From Verrucomicrobiales bacterium (GTDB lineage Bacteria; Verrucomicrobiota; Verrucomicrobiia; Verrucomicrobiales; DEV007): a stretch of 39,230 nucleotides of DNA. The DNA lies in assembly GCA_029940475.1 (NCBI GenBank), contig JAPYUT010000035.1:1-39230 (forward strand). Reading direction: 5' to 3'. The notes under the pieces were generated by a model, which ran no database searches, was not told the origin of the DNA, and was given only the letters and a program-made list of their open reading frames with translations. The position numbers and the translations under genes are program-made. Positions within the stretch are counted from its first letter, which is position 1, and each line of letters begins with the position of its first letter. Shown here piece after piece: positions 8,165-18,040 of this stretch.

Positions 8165-9415
8165 ATGAAAGTTTCCGGCAGTGTTGTTGTTTTCTGCTGT
8201 TTTATATGGTGGGGGGGCTATCCCCTGAGCGCGGTGGAGTTTGTGCCGGGTCAGGAGGTCGCTTTGTCTTTTGAACGGGTCGTGAAGCCGCTGATTGTTT
8301 ATTTGCCTGAAAATTACGATGCCGCAAAGAGATGGCCTGTAGTTTTCCATTACCACGGAACCGGCGGGAATCCCGGAGTAGCAATCCCGCGCGCCTATAC
8401 CAATGGCAAGGATTTTATTCTCGTAGGAATGGAGTATGCCACGCTGCGCTCGAGAGTGGCAGAGGAGGATTACCTCGATGTGGAGATTGATTTTCTCCGG
8501 GAAGTACGGACTTCGCTTGCGGAGAAATTGAGCCTTGACCCGCACCGTTGCTATGTTGGCGGATTTAGCAAGGGAGGCTGGTTTGGCAGTGAGTTTGCCG
8601 AAACGTATTCAGGAGAGTTTTCAGGCTTTTATATTCTTGGTGCTGGCAAAAGAAAGCCTGATAAACGTCCCGTCAGGATGTTTTCGGGAAAGGTTCCCGT
8701 CTATATAGGAGTTGGTCAGCAGGACATTAATTATTTCTATGGCATCAAAGCCATCGCCCATTTCGGGAGGCTTGGAGCAAGGGTGACTTACGATGAATAT
8801 CTCGCCATGGGTCACGATATCCCGATGGGCAGGAAATACGGAAAATCAGAATATTTTTTACAGTGGTGGGCGATTGAAGCAGGGCGTCTGGATCCAACGA
8901 AGGTCAAGGCTGCAGCAGCACGGTGGAGCGGCAAGAAGCTCCTGCAGGCCAATAAAATTCCCGGATCAATGGACAGGTTTCTATTTTTGCAGAAACTGCG
9001 GGCGGCGCCTTTTTATGCGCTTTTGGACAAATCCAGCAGAGAGGAGATTAGCGATGCGCTTGCCGCAGTAAAAATGTTGCCGGAGTTGCGCCCTGAACTG
9101 GAGGCACAGCGTGCATATCACCTGGTGCTGAAAGATGAGTTGAAGGGGGACGGGATGGAGCATTTGCTGGAGATTTCCCATCGGTATTCCGGGGTGAATG
9201 CGGATTATGAGGACGAGCATTTTGGCAGGCGGGCAGGGATGGAAATATTGCGGCTTCGGAATATGATTTATGCATCCAGCCTCTGGCGCTGGCCGAGTGA
9301 GGAGGCAAAGCAGAAAGTAATGGCTAAACTCAAGGCGGATCCGCCACCGACAATTGACAGGGATCCCCTGGTAAAGGAATTCCAGCGCCTGCACCGGATG
9401 CTTGATGGGCAATGA
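8165..9415 (+). CDS. Secreted alpha/beta hydrolase (esterase/PHB-depolymerase-like)
   Basis: This predicted exported serine hydrolase has 416 residues from the ATG at 8165. That start is chosen because it gives a signal peptide (MKVSGSVVVFCCFIWWGGYPLSA) and has GAGAGG about 8 nt upstream; an earlier ATG at 8099 would place 22 polar residues before it. The hydrolase domain shows the oxyanion-side HYHGTGGNP (residues 63-70), the nucleophile elbow GGFSKGGW with Ser135, and a likely catalytic His in MGHDIPMG. The C-terminal 170 residues are mostly helical, charged and of no family recognised here. It is transcribed divergently from the RelE-like gene. Confidence 0.75.
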   Translation: MKVSGSVVVFCCFIWWGGYPLSAVEFVPGQEVALSFERVVKPLIVYLPENYDAAKRWPVVFHYHGTGGNPGVAIPRAYTNGKDFILVGMEYATLRSRVAEEDYLDVEIDFLREVRTSLAEKLSLDPHRCYVGGFSKGGWFGSEFAETYSGEFSGFYILGAGKRKPDKRPVRMFSGKVPVYIGVGQQDINYFYGIKAIAHFGRLGARVTYDEYLAMGHDIPMGRKYGKSEYFLQWWAIEAGRLDPTKVKAAAARWSGKKLLQANKIPGSMDRFLFLQKLRAAPFYALLDKSSREEISDALAAVKMLPELRPELEAQRAYHLVLKDELKGDGMEHLLEISHRYSGVNADYEDEHFGRRAGMEILRLRNMIYASSLWRWPSEEAKQKVMAKLKADPPPTIDRDPLVKEFQRLHRMLDGQ

Positions 9416-9525
9416 CAGTGTTTTTCCTGCAGTGCTGGCTGATCAGGAGGCCGGCATGGCATTGGCAGGCAATATGCACGTTTAATCCATACCGTTGCTG
9501 CAGTAGCGATCTCACTTTTTCCCTG

Positions 9526-10683
9526 TTAGTCGTCAGTGGGAATCATGACGCGTACTACCCTGGGTGCGATCCCGGTGAGGATTTCCCATGGGATTAAACC
9601 GGCCTTCTCAGCGAGCTCGGTCACAGTGATCGGGTTTTCGTCATTGCCGCCAATCAGTGTGACCGTGTCCCCGGGTGAAGGGGCAGTTTCAAGATGGCTG
9701 ACATCCGCCATAATCATGTCCATGGTCACCCTGCCGCGCAGCGGGCAGCGCTGACCGGCGATGAGGACCTCTGTCGCGGAACCGGACAAGCGGCGCGGAT
9801 ATCCATCACCGTAGCCGACGCTAACAGTGGCGACACGGGTTGCGTGTGCGGTGACAAATGTTTGGCCATAACTGATCCCGGACCCGGCGGGCAGGTTGCG
9901 CACCTGGGTGATCCGGGCCTTCCATTCAAGTGCCGGTTTAAGTTTACCGGTATACTTGTGCCCGGGGACAGGCGGGATTCCGTAGAGCATCAGGCCGGGC
10001 CTCACCATGTTGCCCCCTGCTTTTCCGAAACCGAGTATGCCCGCACTGTTGGCAAGGTGGATCCAGGGAGGCGTGAGTCCGGTTTGCCGGCAGAGCTCCA
10101 GAAAACGTGTCATTTGGTTTTCTGTAAACTCCGGGTTTTCATCTGCCGAGGGGAAGTGAGTGGCCAAACCCTCAATGACAAGGCCCGGCATTGACGATAT
10201 TTTCGGGGCTGCGAAAGTGAATTCATCTTCCAGGAAACCCAGGCGCCCCATGCCGGTGTCTGCGATGAGGTGGATCGCGAAGGCGGTATCCATTGCCACG
10301 GCAAGGTCGCTGTATGCACGCGCCTCATCAAGGCTGGAGACGGTGACATGCAGCCCGGCCAGCAAGGCTGATTCCCGCTCATCGGCCAACAAAGCACCGA
10401 GAACCATTACCATGGGGGTTTCCCCCACGGCCTTGCGGACAGTGAGTGCCTCAGTAAGGGTCGCGACCCCGAAGGCATCGACTTCAGAGCAGAGCTTGCT
10501 GGTCACGCCGGTGAGTCCGTGGCCGTAGGCATCGGCCTTGACGACTGCCATCACCGCTGCGTTCCCGGATGCGCTGCGGGCGAGGGCGACGTTGCCAATG
10601 AGTGCCGCGGGGTCGACCTCGACCCATGTGCGTCGCAATTCGTGTGGCGGCATTTTGGAGAGGATACCTGCACTTGTCATCAC
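9526..10683 (-). CDS. alr: Alanine racemase
   Basis: This PLP enzyme makes D-alanine for peptidoglycan. The 385-residue protein has the N-terminal TIM-barrel motif VVKADAYGHG with Schiff-base Lys49, HLIADTGMGRLGF, and HLANSAG. Its C-terminal beta-domain has GSGISYGQTFVT, the catalytic-tyrosine block VGYGDGYPRRLSG, and LRGRVTMDMIMADVS with the substrate-contacting Met. All residues expected for activity are visible. The extreme N-terminus is about 12 residues longer than usual, so the start could be an internal Met. The gene is convergent with the upstream hydrolase and is followed on the same strand by sulfatase 1 upstream at 98 nt distance. Confidence 0.95.
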   Translation of the reverse strand: MMTSAGILSKMPPHELRRTWVEVDPAALIGNVALARSASGNAAVMAVVKADAYGHGLTGVTSKLCSEVDAFGVATLTEALTVRKAVGETPMVMVLGALLADERESALLAGLHVTVSSLDEARAYSDLAVAMDTAFAIHLIADTGMGRLGFLEDEFTFAAPKISSMPGLVIEGLATHFPSADENPEFTENQMTRFLELCRQTGLTPPWIHLANSAGILGFGKAGGNMVRPGLMLYGIPPVPGHKYTGKLKPALEWKARITQVRNLPAGSGISYGQTFVTAHATRVATVSVGYGDGYPRRLSGSATEVLIAGQRCPLRGRVTMDMIMADVSHLETAPSPGDTVTLIGGNDENPITVTELAEKAGLIPWEILTGIAPRVVRVMIPTDD

Positions 10684-10780
10684 CTACAAGCGTTGACCAT
10701 CCTGCAGTGGGAGTGATGGAAATCCCCTGGTTGGTTTGTCGTTATGTTTTGTACCGGGAGATGAGGAAAACCCGTGCGGG

Positions 10781-12226
10781 TCATTTCTTGGGGCGTTTCC
10801 TGCGGCGTTCCTCAGGCAGGATCGGGAATAGGCTACTTGGCGTATGTTCCCGCACCATGATTGCTTCAATCTGCGCGATGACTTCGGGATGCTTTGTCGC
10901 AATATCGGTTTTTTCTCCCGGGTCAGACTTGAGGTTGTAGAGCTCGGTTTTCATGTCAGCGTTCGTCTTGGCTTTCGAGATATTCTGGCGGACTCCCTTC
11001 CAGTCCCCCATGCGCAAAACCTGCTGGCTTCCGTATCCAGGGAACTCCCAGTAAAGAAATTCGTGTGACTTCTGGTTTTCCCCGGTCATCGCTGCAAGCA
11101 GGGAAATGCCGTCCGTCTTTTTGTTGAGCTTTACCCCTGCCACTTCACAGAGAGTCGGTAACCAGTCCCAGAATGCACTGACGTGATCACTGGTAGTGGC
11201 TGGTGTAATTTTTCCCGGCCACCTTGCCACCATCGGCACGCGAATGCCCCCCTCATACAAGCTGCCCTTCAATCCCTTGAACACACCTGCACTTGCAAAG
11301 AAATCAGAATCTGAACCGCCGAGGCGGTTAAAGGTCGGTCCGTTATCCGAGGTGAAAATGACCAGTGTGTTGTCATCAATCCCGAGTTGCTTAACCAGGG
11401 AGGTTACCTGCCCAACAGCATCATCCATCATGCTGACCATTGCCGCGTAACCGGCACGCGGGAATGGATGCTTGAGGTATCCTCTGTGCACGTGATCCTC
11501 CTCGGGGATGATGGCTTTATATTTTTCCAGCCATTTCCCGGTGGTCTGTATTGAGAGGTGGGGGATGGCAAAGGGCAGGTAAAGGAAGAACGGCTTGTCC
11601 TTGTTGGCTTTGATAAAGGACAGGGCTTCTGCAGTGAATGCGTCCTGCGAATGAATGGCACCATCCAGTTTGCGCTCATTGCCGGGTTGCGGGATTTGCT
11701 TATTGTTGCGCCAGAGAAATTTCGGGAAGTGGTTGTGGGCGTGGCGCTGGCAGTTGTAACCGAAGAACAGGTCAAAGCCCTGGCGGTTTGGGTCACCACT
11801 GGTCCCGAAGTGCCCGAGTCCCCATTTGCCGATGGCAGCCGTTGCATAGCCCTGTCCTTTCAGGTGCTCGGCAATGGTTACCTCGCTATCGGGGATCGGG
11901 TATTGTCCCGGGAACGGATGAATCTTGGAAGTGCCGCCCTTTGGGTCGCCGTTATTACGGACATAGGCGTGCCCCGGGTGTTTACCGGTCATTAGCACAC
12001 AACGGCACGGTGCGCATACCGCCTGGCCCGAGTAGTGCTGGGTGAACTTGATGCCCTCGGTTGCGATCTTGTCTATATGGGGAGTCTTGATCCATTTTTG
12101 CCCGTAACAACCGAGTTCGGCATACCCGAGATCGTCTGCCAGGATGAAAATAATGTTGGGCTTTTCAGCGGCAGTGCAGAGTGGCGCGGCAAGGCATAGC
12201 AGGAGAGTGGTCAGGATCGGCTTCAT
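10781..12226 (-). CDS. Secreted sulfatase 1 (variant CAPCR active-site motif)
   Basis: This type I (formylglycine) sulfatase has 481 residues and an N-terminal signal peptide ([20 protein letters not shown]). The start at 12226 is preferred because it begins directly with the signal peptide; the frame runs 12 codons further. The metal-binding DD (residues 31-32) is in [16 protein letters not shown]. The modification site is V-CAPCR-C with Cys71, where the usual CxPSR Ser is replaced by Cys. Also visible are [20 protein letters not shown], and the second metal site [12 protein letters not shown]. It probably removes sulfate esters from algal or animal glycans in the periplasm. No formylglycine-generating enzyme gene is in the window. 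Confidence 0.92.
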   Translation of the reverse strand: MKPILTTLLLCLAAPLCTAAEKPNIIFILADDLGYAELGCYGQKWIKTPHIDKIATEGIKFTQHYSGQAVCAPCRCVLMTGKHPGHAYVRNNGDPKGGTSKIHPFPGQYPIPDSEVTIAEHLKGQGYATAAIGKWGLGHFGTSGDPNRQGFDLFFGYNCQRHAHNHFPKFLWRNNKQIPQPGNERKLDGAIHSQDAFTAEALSFIKANKDKPFFLYLPFAIPHLSIQTTGKWLEKYKAIIPEEDHVHRGYLKHPFPRAGYAAMVSMMDDAVGQVTSLVKQLGIDDNTLVIFTSDNGPTFNRLGGSDSDFFASAGVFKGLKGSLYEGGIRVPMVARWPGKITPATTSDHVSAFWDWLPTLCEVAGVKLNKKTDGISLLAAMTGENQKSHEFLYWEFPGYGSQQVLRMGDWKGVRQNISKAKTNADMKTELYNLKSDPGEKTDIATKHPEVIAQIEAIMVREHTPSSLFPILPEERRRKRPKK

Positions 12227-12390
12227 TGAAATTAAGGATGACACGGATACCGGCTGGAGCAAGGGGCTCGATTACCCGGGCAATGTCCCTGTAATAAGCT
12301 GAACCCATGGCGGGTGTAAAGAGCAGGTTTAAGGGCGTATTGGTGCTCCCGGGCTTGACCCGTGCCGCAGTCTCGGGCAAAACGGTATCC

Positions 12391-12759
12391 ATGAGCAAGG
12401 TTGTCAGCATCCATCCCTATTTTAAAGTCCACGCCGGTAAACTTGATGAGTTCAAGGACTTGTTGCCTCGTTTCATAAGTGCAACGAGTGGCGAGGAGAA
12501 GTGCCATTGGTATGATTTTACCATCTGTGCGGATGTGGTGCATTGTCGCGAGGCATACGAGGGTGCAGAAGGATTACTGGCGCATATCGCCAATGTTGAG
12601 GGACTGATTGGTGAGGCCCTGGGTATTTCCGAGCTCATGCGCCTTGAAGTGCACGGACCAGCAGATGAGTTGGAGAAGCTCAGGGGGCCTCTGGCGGAAC
12701 TGGCCCCGGAGTATTTCGAATTTCATTCCGGGGCCGGTAAACCCACTTTAGGCCGGTGA
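12391..12759 (+). CDS. ABM-domain-like small protein (putative monooxygenase)
   Basis: The protein has 122 residues from ATG at 12391; the frame extends upstream but that part is not protein-like. The sequence SIHPYFKVHAGKLDEFKDLLPRFISATSGEEKCHWYDFTICADVVHCREAYEGAEGLLAHIANV has the alternating pattern of the dimeric alpha-beta barrel antibiotic-biosynthesis-monooxygenase (ABM) fold, with the usual REAYEGAEGLLAHI segment. ABM proteins act as quinol monooxygenases or small-molecule binding proteins; the substrate is unknown. Its TGA stop overlaps the ATG of the following oxidoreductase, implying translational coupling and a shared pathway. Confidence 0.6.
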   Translation: MSKVVSIHPYFKVHAGKLDEFKDLLPRFISATSGEEKCHWYDFTICADVVHCREAYEGAEGLLAHIANVEGLIGEALGISELMRLEVHGPADELEKLRGPLAELAPEYFEFHSGAGKPTLGR

Positions 12760-13727
12760 TGGCGACAAAAAAGATCGGCTTCCTTGGTGCGGGAGACATT
12801 GCCGACCTGCATGCGGCCGGTGTGAGCTCGTGCCCGCAGGCGGAACTTGTCGGGCTGTTTGACGTTGACGGTGAGAAGGCGGCAACGAAGGCGCGGCAAT
12901 ACGGTTGCGAGAGTTACGGCTCTGCCGAACAACTGCTTGCGAACCCGGCGATTGATGCTGTTTTTGTGCTCAGCCCGCTGGAGGCTCATCATGAGGGAGC
13001 CGTGCTTGCCCTTGAAGCAGGCAAGCATGTCCTGGTGGAGAAGCCGGCCGCCTGCAATATAGGGCAGATTGAAAAGATGAAGGCGGTTGCCGAGGCAATG
13101 GGGAAAGTCTGCATGCCGGTGCATAATTACCTTTATGAGGACAGCGTAACACGCACCCGTGAGTTGTTGGATAGTGGCAAACTCGGTGATCTGGTGGCAA
13201 TCTACGTATTATATAATATTCATCACCCGGAGCGTGTTGCTGATCGATATCCCGGGGTGGTGCGCCAGATCCTTACGCATCACTCCTATATAACGCTGCA
13301 CTTCGGAGGTCAGCCAAAGCGGGTAATGGCAATGGCCTCTACAATCAATGACGGCAGTGTTGACAAGGAAAACCTGGCGATGGTAATTCTCGAACTCGAT
13401 GGCGGTGCTCTCGCGCACCTGCAGGCCAGTTTTGCAGCTGATGATCACTCGGCAGACAACTGGACTTTCGCAATAAAGGTTGTCGGTACGGCAGGCGCAA
13501 CGCGTTTCAGTCATGCTGATTGGGTGCAGAATGAGCAAGCCGCAGTGCATTCGCACACCTATTCGGCTTACCATTATTCAATCCGCAACACGGCGCGCTA
13601 CTTCATTGAGCGTTGCCTGGTTGCCGGGGAAAGCCCGCGCTCAACCCTCGATGATGCCATCGCCTGCCAGCGGATTATCGAGGCGATCGAGGTCTCTCTT
13701 GAGTCTGGTAATGGCATTAGCCTCTAG
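12759..13727 (+). CDS. Gfo/Idh/MocA-family oxidoreductase
   Basis: This NAD(P)-dependent oxidoreductase has 322 residues. The N-terminal Rossmann motif is GFLGAGDIADLHAAG, and the family catalytic motif VLVEKPAACN (Lys in EKP) lies near residue 95. The second-domain His region reads RQILTHHSYITLHFGGQPKRV. The start used is the ATG at 12759 overlapping the previous stop (TGATG); a GTG one codon earlier is possible. Family members oxidise or epimerise sugars, inositols or related polyols. Coupling to the ABM-like protein and position next to a divergently transcribed sulfatase are consistent with sugar catabolism, which is inference. Confidence 0.88.
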   Translation: MATKKIGFLGAGDIADLHAAGVSSCPQAELVGLFDVDGEKAATKARQYGCESYGSAEQLLANPAIDAVFVLSPLEAHHEGAVLALEAGKHVLVEKPAACNIGQIEKMKAVAEAMGKVCMPVHNYLYEDSVTRTRELLDSGKLGDLVAIYVLYNIHHPERVADRYPGVVRQILTHHSYITLHFGGQPKRVMAMASTINDGSVDKENLAMVILELDGGALAHLQASFAADDHSADNWTFAIKVVGTAGATRFSHADWVQNEQAAVHSHTYSAYHYSIRNTARYFIERCLVAGESPRSTLDDAIACQRIIEAIEVSLESGNGISL

Positions 13728-13789
13728 TGCGCTGCCATTATGTTGCCCCGGGTAAAAACCGCAGAGGGGGAATAGCGGAATGACGACCG

Positions 13790-14338
13790 CTAGCGGGGTT
13801 CTGTAATTTGTGCGGTAGCCTTGGCCTTTAACGCCTGCCGTTGCGTCGCCACGGGGTTTTTGACCTTCCCGGGGTTTCCGGCGAAGCTTGGACGGTGGAC
13901 TTGTGAATGCATTGCCATGCCGAAGATGACCAGGCATGTGCCGGCTCCGATGGTTGTAATGCCAACGATGAGTCCCGGCATTCCCTTGTGTGCCCCCATC
14001 AGGAGGGTCACTCCGGCGAGGCCCGCTACGGCTAAGTAGGCCCACTGCGCCTCTTCCTGTGTTTTTTGCTGCACGGCGATTTGCTCGGATTGCCCGGCAT
14101 GGGACTTGTCAGCCCGGATGCCTGTATCGCTGTGCTCCTTGAGAAACGGCAGGCCCGCTGTTGCCGAGATCATGATTAACAACAGGGCGCCAACCTGCAT
14201 CTTGCGCTCCTTGAAAACAAAGGCGGCAATGAAGGCGATGATTCCCAGCATCAAGCCATAGATTGGCACCGGCTCGAGGAGCAGTCGCAGGTATTCCGGA
14301 TCGCCAAGGTTACTGAATAGCAGTTTGAGATTATCCAT
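13790..14338 (-). CDS. Hypothetical four-helix membrane protein
   Basis: The 182-residue protein is of unknown family. Hydrophobic segments suggest four membrane helices: about residues 26-43 (PIYGLMLGIIAFIAAFVF), 48-62 (QVGALLLIMISATAG), 98-115 and 120-141 (GLIVGITTIGAGTCLVIFGMAM). A polar loop of about 30 residues lies between the pairs (HSDTGIRADKSHAGQ), and the C-terminal tail is basic and rich in Lys, Gln and Ala. It starts 5 nt after the ruvB stop on the same strand, so it is almost surely co-transcribed with ruvB, though a functional link is not evident. Confidence 0.6.
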   Translation of the reverse strand: MDNLKLLFSNLGDPEYLRLLLEPVPIYGLMLGIIAFIAAFVFKERKMQVGALLLIMISATAGLPFLKEHSDTGIRADKSHAGQSEQIAVQQKTQEEAQWAYLAVAGLAGVTLLMGAHKGMPGLIVGITTIGAGTCLVIFGMAMHSQVHRPSFAGNPGKVKNPVATQRQALKAKATAQITEPR

Positions 14339-14343
14339 GTTTT

Positions 14344-15381
14344 TTAGTTCCCCAAGTCGAGTTCTCCTGCCGTGTTTCCCGTGTCCTGCGGAGGAGTGGC
14401 TCCAATTTTAAGGTAGGCTTTTTTCATGGCGACCCGTCCTCGAGGCGTTCTGGCAAGCATGCCCTGCATGATCAGGTAGGGTTCGTAAACCTCCTCAATA
14501 GTTGATGGGTCTTCACCTGCAGCGACAGCCAGTGAGTTGAGGCCGACAGGACCACCGTCAAACTTGTAGATAACCGACTCCAGGATCCGCTTGTCCATTT
14601 CATCAAGTCCGTCATCGTCGATGTCGATCATGGCCAGAGCCTGATCGGCAATCAGTGCTGTGATTTTGCCATCGGCCTTGACCTGTGAATAATCCCGGAC
14701 CCATCTAAGCAATGAATTGGCCACGCGCGGAGTTCCGCGTGACCGTGAGGCGATTTCCAGGGCTCCATCGGGTTCGATTTCAGTGTTAAGGAGATTTGCC
14801 GACCGTGTCACGATGCGCGTGAGTTCTTCCGCCGTGTAATAGTCGAGTCGGTTGGTCATTGTAAACCGCGAACGTAATGGAGAGGTAAGCATGCCGGCGC
14901 GAGTGGTGGCTCCAACCAGGGTGAAGCGCGGCAGGGAGAGCTCGATTGTTCGTGCGTTTGGTCCCTGATCGATAATGATGTCGAGGCGGTAATCTTCCAT
15001 TGCCGGATAGAGATATTCCTCGATTGCCGGGTGCAGGCGGTGGATCTCGTCAATAAACAGGACGTCCCCCCGCTTGAGGTTGGTCAGGATCCCTGCCAGG
15101 TCTCCGGCTTTTTCGATTTGAGGGCCGCTTGTGCAGTGCAAATGATGTCCGGTAGCGGCGGCGATAATGTGCGCGAGCGTGGTCTTGCCGAGCCCGGGAG
15201 GGCCGGATAGCAGGATGTGGGAAAGAACGTCGCCACGGTTACGCGCGGCTTCGACCATCAGGGTGAGGCGTTCCTTGACCTTGATTTGTCCGAAGAATTC
15301 CTCCAGGTCCGGCGGTCGCAGCGATATATCCAAATCGCTCTCCGGAGTCTCAGTGGCTTCAGTGTAAGAATTTTCGTTCAC
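14344..15381 (-). CDS. ruvB: Holliday junction branch migration ATPase
   Basis: RuvB is the hexameric AAA+ motor that with RuvA moves Holliday junctions. The 345-residue protein is full length: [18 protein letters not shown] at the N-terminus, Walker [13 protein letters not shown], Walker [14 protein letters not shown], sensor 1 [17 protein letters not shown], and a C-terminal winged-helix part with [29 protein letters not shown] and RTPRGRVA. The start ATG is at 15381. ruvA and ruvC are not adjacent in this window. Confidence 0.97.
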   Translation of the reverse strand: MNENSYTEATETPESDLDISLRPPDLEEFFGQIKVKERLTLMVEAARNRGDVLSHILLSGPPGLGKTTLAHIIAAATGHHLHCTSGPQIEKAGDLAGILTNLKRGDVLFIDEIHRLHPAIEEYLYPAMEDYRLDIIIDQGPNARTIELSLPRFTLVGATTRAGMLTSPLRSRFTMTNRLDYYTAEELTRIVTRSANLLNTEIEPDGALEIASRSRGTPRVANSLLRWVRDYSQVKADGKITALIADQALAMIDIDDDGLDEMDKRILESVIYKFDGGPVGLNSLAVAAGEDPSTIEEVYEPYLIMQGMLARTPRGRVAMKKAYLKIGATPPQDTGNTAGELDLGN

Positions 15382-15383
15382 AA

Positions 15384-15563
15384 TTGCAGTGTTCTGGTCG
15401 ACACCTGAACTACACGGAAAGCCTAACCGATCTTAATAAATTTGTCGAGTCGGGCTGCCTGCTCATGAACCAGGACTTCGGCATGATTCATCCGGAATTG
15501 CGGAATTTTACCGGGAAAATTCCGGAAAATCTTCCGATTAGTCGTTTGGATTCAGCTTGGTGA
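15384..15563 (+). CDS. Possible small ORF in the ruvB-bamA intergenic region
   Basis: A 60-codon frame runs from TTG at 15384 to TGA at 15563, with an internal ATG at 15465 that would give 32 residues. The translation reads rather like protein ([18 protein letters not shown], then [18 protein letters not shown]) and is not repetitive. There is no convincing ribosome binding site, and the start would abut the divergent ruvB start. It may equally be chance open frame within a regulatory region. No family was recognised. Confidence 0.2.
   Translation: MQCSGRHLNYTESLTDLNKFVESGCLLMNQDFGMIHPELRNFTGKIPENLPISRLDSAW
15501..15524. repeat. Perfect 9-bp inverted repeat upstream of bamA
   Basis: The arms CGGAATTTT and AAAATTCCG are separated by ACCGGG. 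It lies between the divergent ruvB and bamA genes, 222 nt before the bamA start. It could be an operator for a dimeric regulator or an RNA hairpin. A nearby half-site-like copy (CCGGAATT at about 15492) strengthens the operator idea slightly. The rest of the 364-bp gap (15382-15745) shows no RNA gene. Confidence 0.35.
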
Positions 15564-15745
15564 GGGCGGCAAAGGCCGCATTAGTATTGTAGTTGCATGG
15601 AATTCCCCGGAAAAATCTAGTGGCAGGAAAGAATGATTAGGAGTAAAATATCCGCTATTTCAGGCATTGATTTTCTTATGGGGGATTTCTGGATGACCTA
15701 GCAACCCCGTATTTTAACGATCACTTACATTTAATTATTTTCTGT

Positions 15746-18040
15746 ATGGTATCAGTCATCTCGAAAAAATCACTGATAGTTCGGCCGGTAGCGGGCGTGT
15801 TGCTGTTGTTTCTTGTGCTTGTTGTGCCGGGAATCTCTCGTGCTGAAATCGTCAAGGACGTGTCGCTGCAATACATGGGGGCAGAGACTGTTGCCCGCTC
15901 GGTGATCATGGCTCAAATCCGGACATCAGTCGGCAGTGAGTTGGATTCGGCGGTTGTTGAGGAGGATATCAAGACTCTCTATGCAAGCGGGCATATTGAT
16001 AATGTCCGGGTTCTTACTGAAGCCCATGACGGCGGTGTTCGGGTTATCTTCCTGGTCCAGACCCGTGCGACTCTGGGGGAAGTCGTGTTTATCGGCAATT
16101 CTCTCAACGGCAGCAAGCTTCGCAGGGAAACTGAACTTGAGATAGGCAAGCCCTTTGATGACGGTAGCCTTGAGACTGCGCGTCAGAACCTGAAGGATTA
16201 TTACAGGAAGAAAGGCTTCTCGAATATTACGCTGACTTACAAGGTCGATGGTGCTGAGCAACCGGGTTTTTCGCGAGTATCCTTTATCATCAACGAGGGA
16301 GTTCTTGAGAAACTCAATCAGGTGAAGTTTTTCGGCAATGAAGGGATCTCGGATAGGGAATTGGCAGGCCAAATGCACGTTAAGGCCAGCAGGGTATATA
16401 ATGTTTTCAAGAAGAACCGGGGAATTGACTCGGCAATACTTGAGGAGGATGTGGCGCGTGTTGAGGCATACTATCATGACAAGGGTTACATCAATGCCCG
16501 GGTTACTGATGTGCAACGGGAGCCTGCAGGGGACAAGGTGAACCTGGTAGTCCACGTTGCCGAGGGCGAGAAATATACGGTCAATAAGGTCACGGTTACC
16601 GGCATAGAGGCAATTTCACAGGATACTGTCATTCCCCTGCTGGAGACGAAGTCAGGAGAAGTATACTCAGCCTCAGGCATCAAGACTGACCTCAAGGGGT
16701 TGCGTAAATACTATGGCAATAACGGCTACTCAAATGTCCGGATTGTGCCGCGGATAAGCGATGCCGGAGGAACGTCGGTTAATATTGAATACGGCGTTGC
16801 CGAGGGTGTGCAGACCACGGTGGAACTGGTCAATATCAGTGGCAACGATAAGACTCTCGACAAGGTGATCCGTCGTGAACTGGTGCTGGCCCCGGGAGAT
16901 GTCTTCAACCAGGATTATCTGGAAGTCAGTCGCAACCGCCTGATGGGACTTGGTTATTTCGAGACGGTTGATATTACTCCAACTGCAGCAGCTACTGCGC
17001 ATCATACTGATATCAATATAAGTCTCCGTGAGAAATCCACCGGCTCAGTGAACTTTGGTGCAGGGTTCAGCTCGATTGATAATCTTGTCGGGTTTGTGGA
17101 TGTAATGCAGACTAATTTCAGGTTATTCGGGAAACCGAAGACCGGCGGTGGCGAGAAGATACGCCTTGGACTTAAATACGGAACGAGGCGCAAGGACTTC
17201 CAGCTTGACTACACGCAGCCCTGGTTGTTTGACCAGAAACTGGCTTTGAGTAACGGCGTCTATTACCGTGACCTGTTATTCCTTTCGGATAAATACGATC
17301 AAACCGTGATGGGTGGCTATGGTGCATTGCGCAAGCCGCTAGGCGAACACACATCCCTTGCCTTCAAGGCCAGCCTTGAGAACTATGAGATCGATGTTGA
17401 TGATGATGCCTCTGATGTGCTCATGGAGGAGGAAGGGGATTATTCCCGGGCTTTATTGGCACTGACCTATGTCTGGGATACCCGTGACAGCCAGTATCTG
17501 GCTCGCCGCGGGCATCGCGTTTCTGTCGGAGTTGACGGGTCCTTTGGCGATGTTGAAACCTATGGCCTGCAACTCTCAGGCACCAAGTATATCCAGTTGC
17601 CTTTTGATACCGTGTTTACCATTAGCGGCCAATACCGCACGGTGGGGGGAAGTGATGATATCCCGATTTTTGAGCGTGAGTTCCTTGGCGGTGCCACCAA
17701 TTTGCGTGGTTACGAATATCGCGAAGGCACCGGAGAATCTCTACGGGATGACCAGGGCGAGCCCCTTGGTGGACAGACCGCGGCTTCATTCACCGCAGAA
17801 TACAGTTTCCCAATAGCCAACTTTCGTAAGTTTCGAGGTCATGTTTTTTATGACGGAGGCATACTTTCCGAGAATGCCTGGGATCTTGGCGGTGATTATC
17901 TCTCTGATGTGGGTATCGGGATCGATCTATACCTTCCGGTGGGGCCAATTCGCCTTGATCTCGCATGGCCGTTGCAGAAGGATGAGTGGGTAGAGGACGA
18001 GGTCCGGTTTCAGTTTAACATGGGCTACCAATTCCGCTAG
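15746..18040 (+). CDS. bamA: Outer membrane protein assembly factor BamA (Omp85)
   Basis: BamA inserts beta-barrel proteins into the outer membrane. The 764-residue protein starts with a signal peptide (LIVRPVAGVLLLFLVLVVPGISRA). About five POTRA repeats follow up to roughly residue 400 (for example YRKKGFSNITLTYKVD, YYHDKGYINARVTDVQRE, YYGNNGYSNVRIVPRI, RNRLMGLGYFETVDI). A 16-strand barrel then follows, with the conserved L6-loop motif FLGGATNLRGYEYREG. The last strand is VRFQFNMGYQFR, so the terminal residue is Arg rather than Phe. The gene heads the bamA-skp-lpxD block typical of Gram-negative genomes. Confidence 0.95.
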   Translation: MVSVISKKSLIVRPVAGVLLLFLVLVVPGISRAEIVKDVSLQYMGAETVARSVIMAQIRTSVGSELDSAVVEEDIKTLYASGHIDNVRVLTEAHDGGVRVIFLVQTRATLGEVVFIGNSLNGSKLRRETELEIGKPFDDGSLETARQNLKDYYRKKGFSNITLTYKVDGAEQPGFSRVSFIINEGVLEKLNQVKFFGNEGISDRELAGQMHVKASRVYNVFKKNRGIDSAILEEDVARVEAYYHDKGYINARVTDVQREPAGDKVNLVVHVAEGEKYTVNKVTVTGIEAISQDTVIPLLETKSGEVYSASGIKTDLKGLRKYYGNNGYSNVRIVPRISDAGGTSVNIEYGVAEGVQTTVELVNISGNDKTLDKVIRRELVLAPGDVFNQDYLEVSRNRLMGLGYFETVDITPTAAATAHHTDINISLREKSTGSVNFGAGFSSIDNLVGFVDVMQTNFRLFGKPKTGGGEKIRLGLKYGTRRKDFQLDYTQPWLFDQKLALSNGVYYRDLLFLSDKYDQTVMGGYGALRKPLGEHTSLAFKASLENYEIDVDDDASDVLMEEEGDYSRALLALTYVWDTRDSQYLARRGHRVSVGVDGSFGDVETYGLQLSGTKYIQLPFDTVFTISGQYRTVGGSDDIPIFEREFLGGATNLRGYEYREGTGESLRDDQGEPLGGQTAASFTAEYSFPIANFRKFRGHVFYDGGILSENAWDLGGDYLSDVGIGIDLYLPVGPIRLDLAWPLQKDEWVEDEVRFQFNMGYQFR

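Noticed and set aside
8093..8545. Upstream extension of the RelE-like frame
   Set aside because: It runs antisense to the start and signal peptide of the hydrolase gene and has no protein-like pattern. The homologous part begins at 8092.
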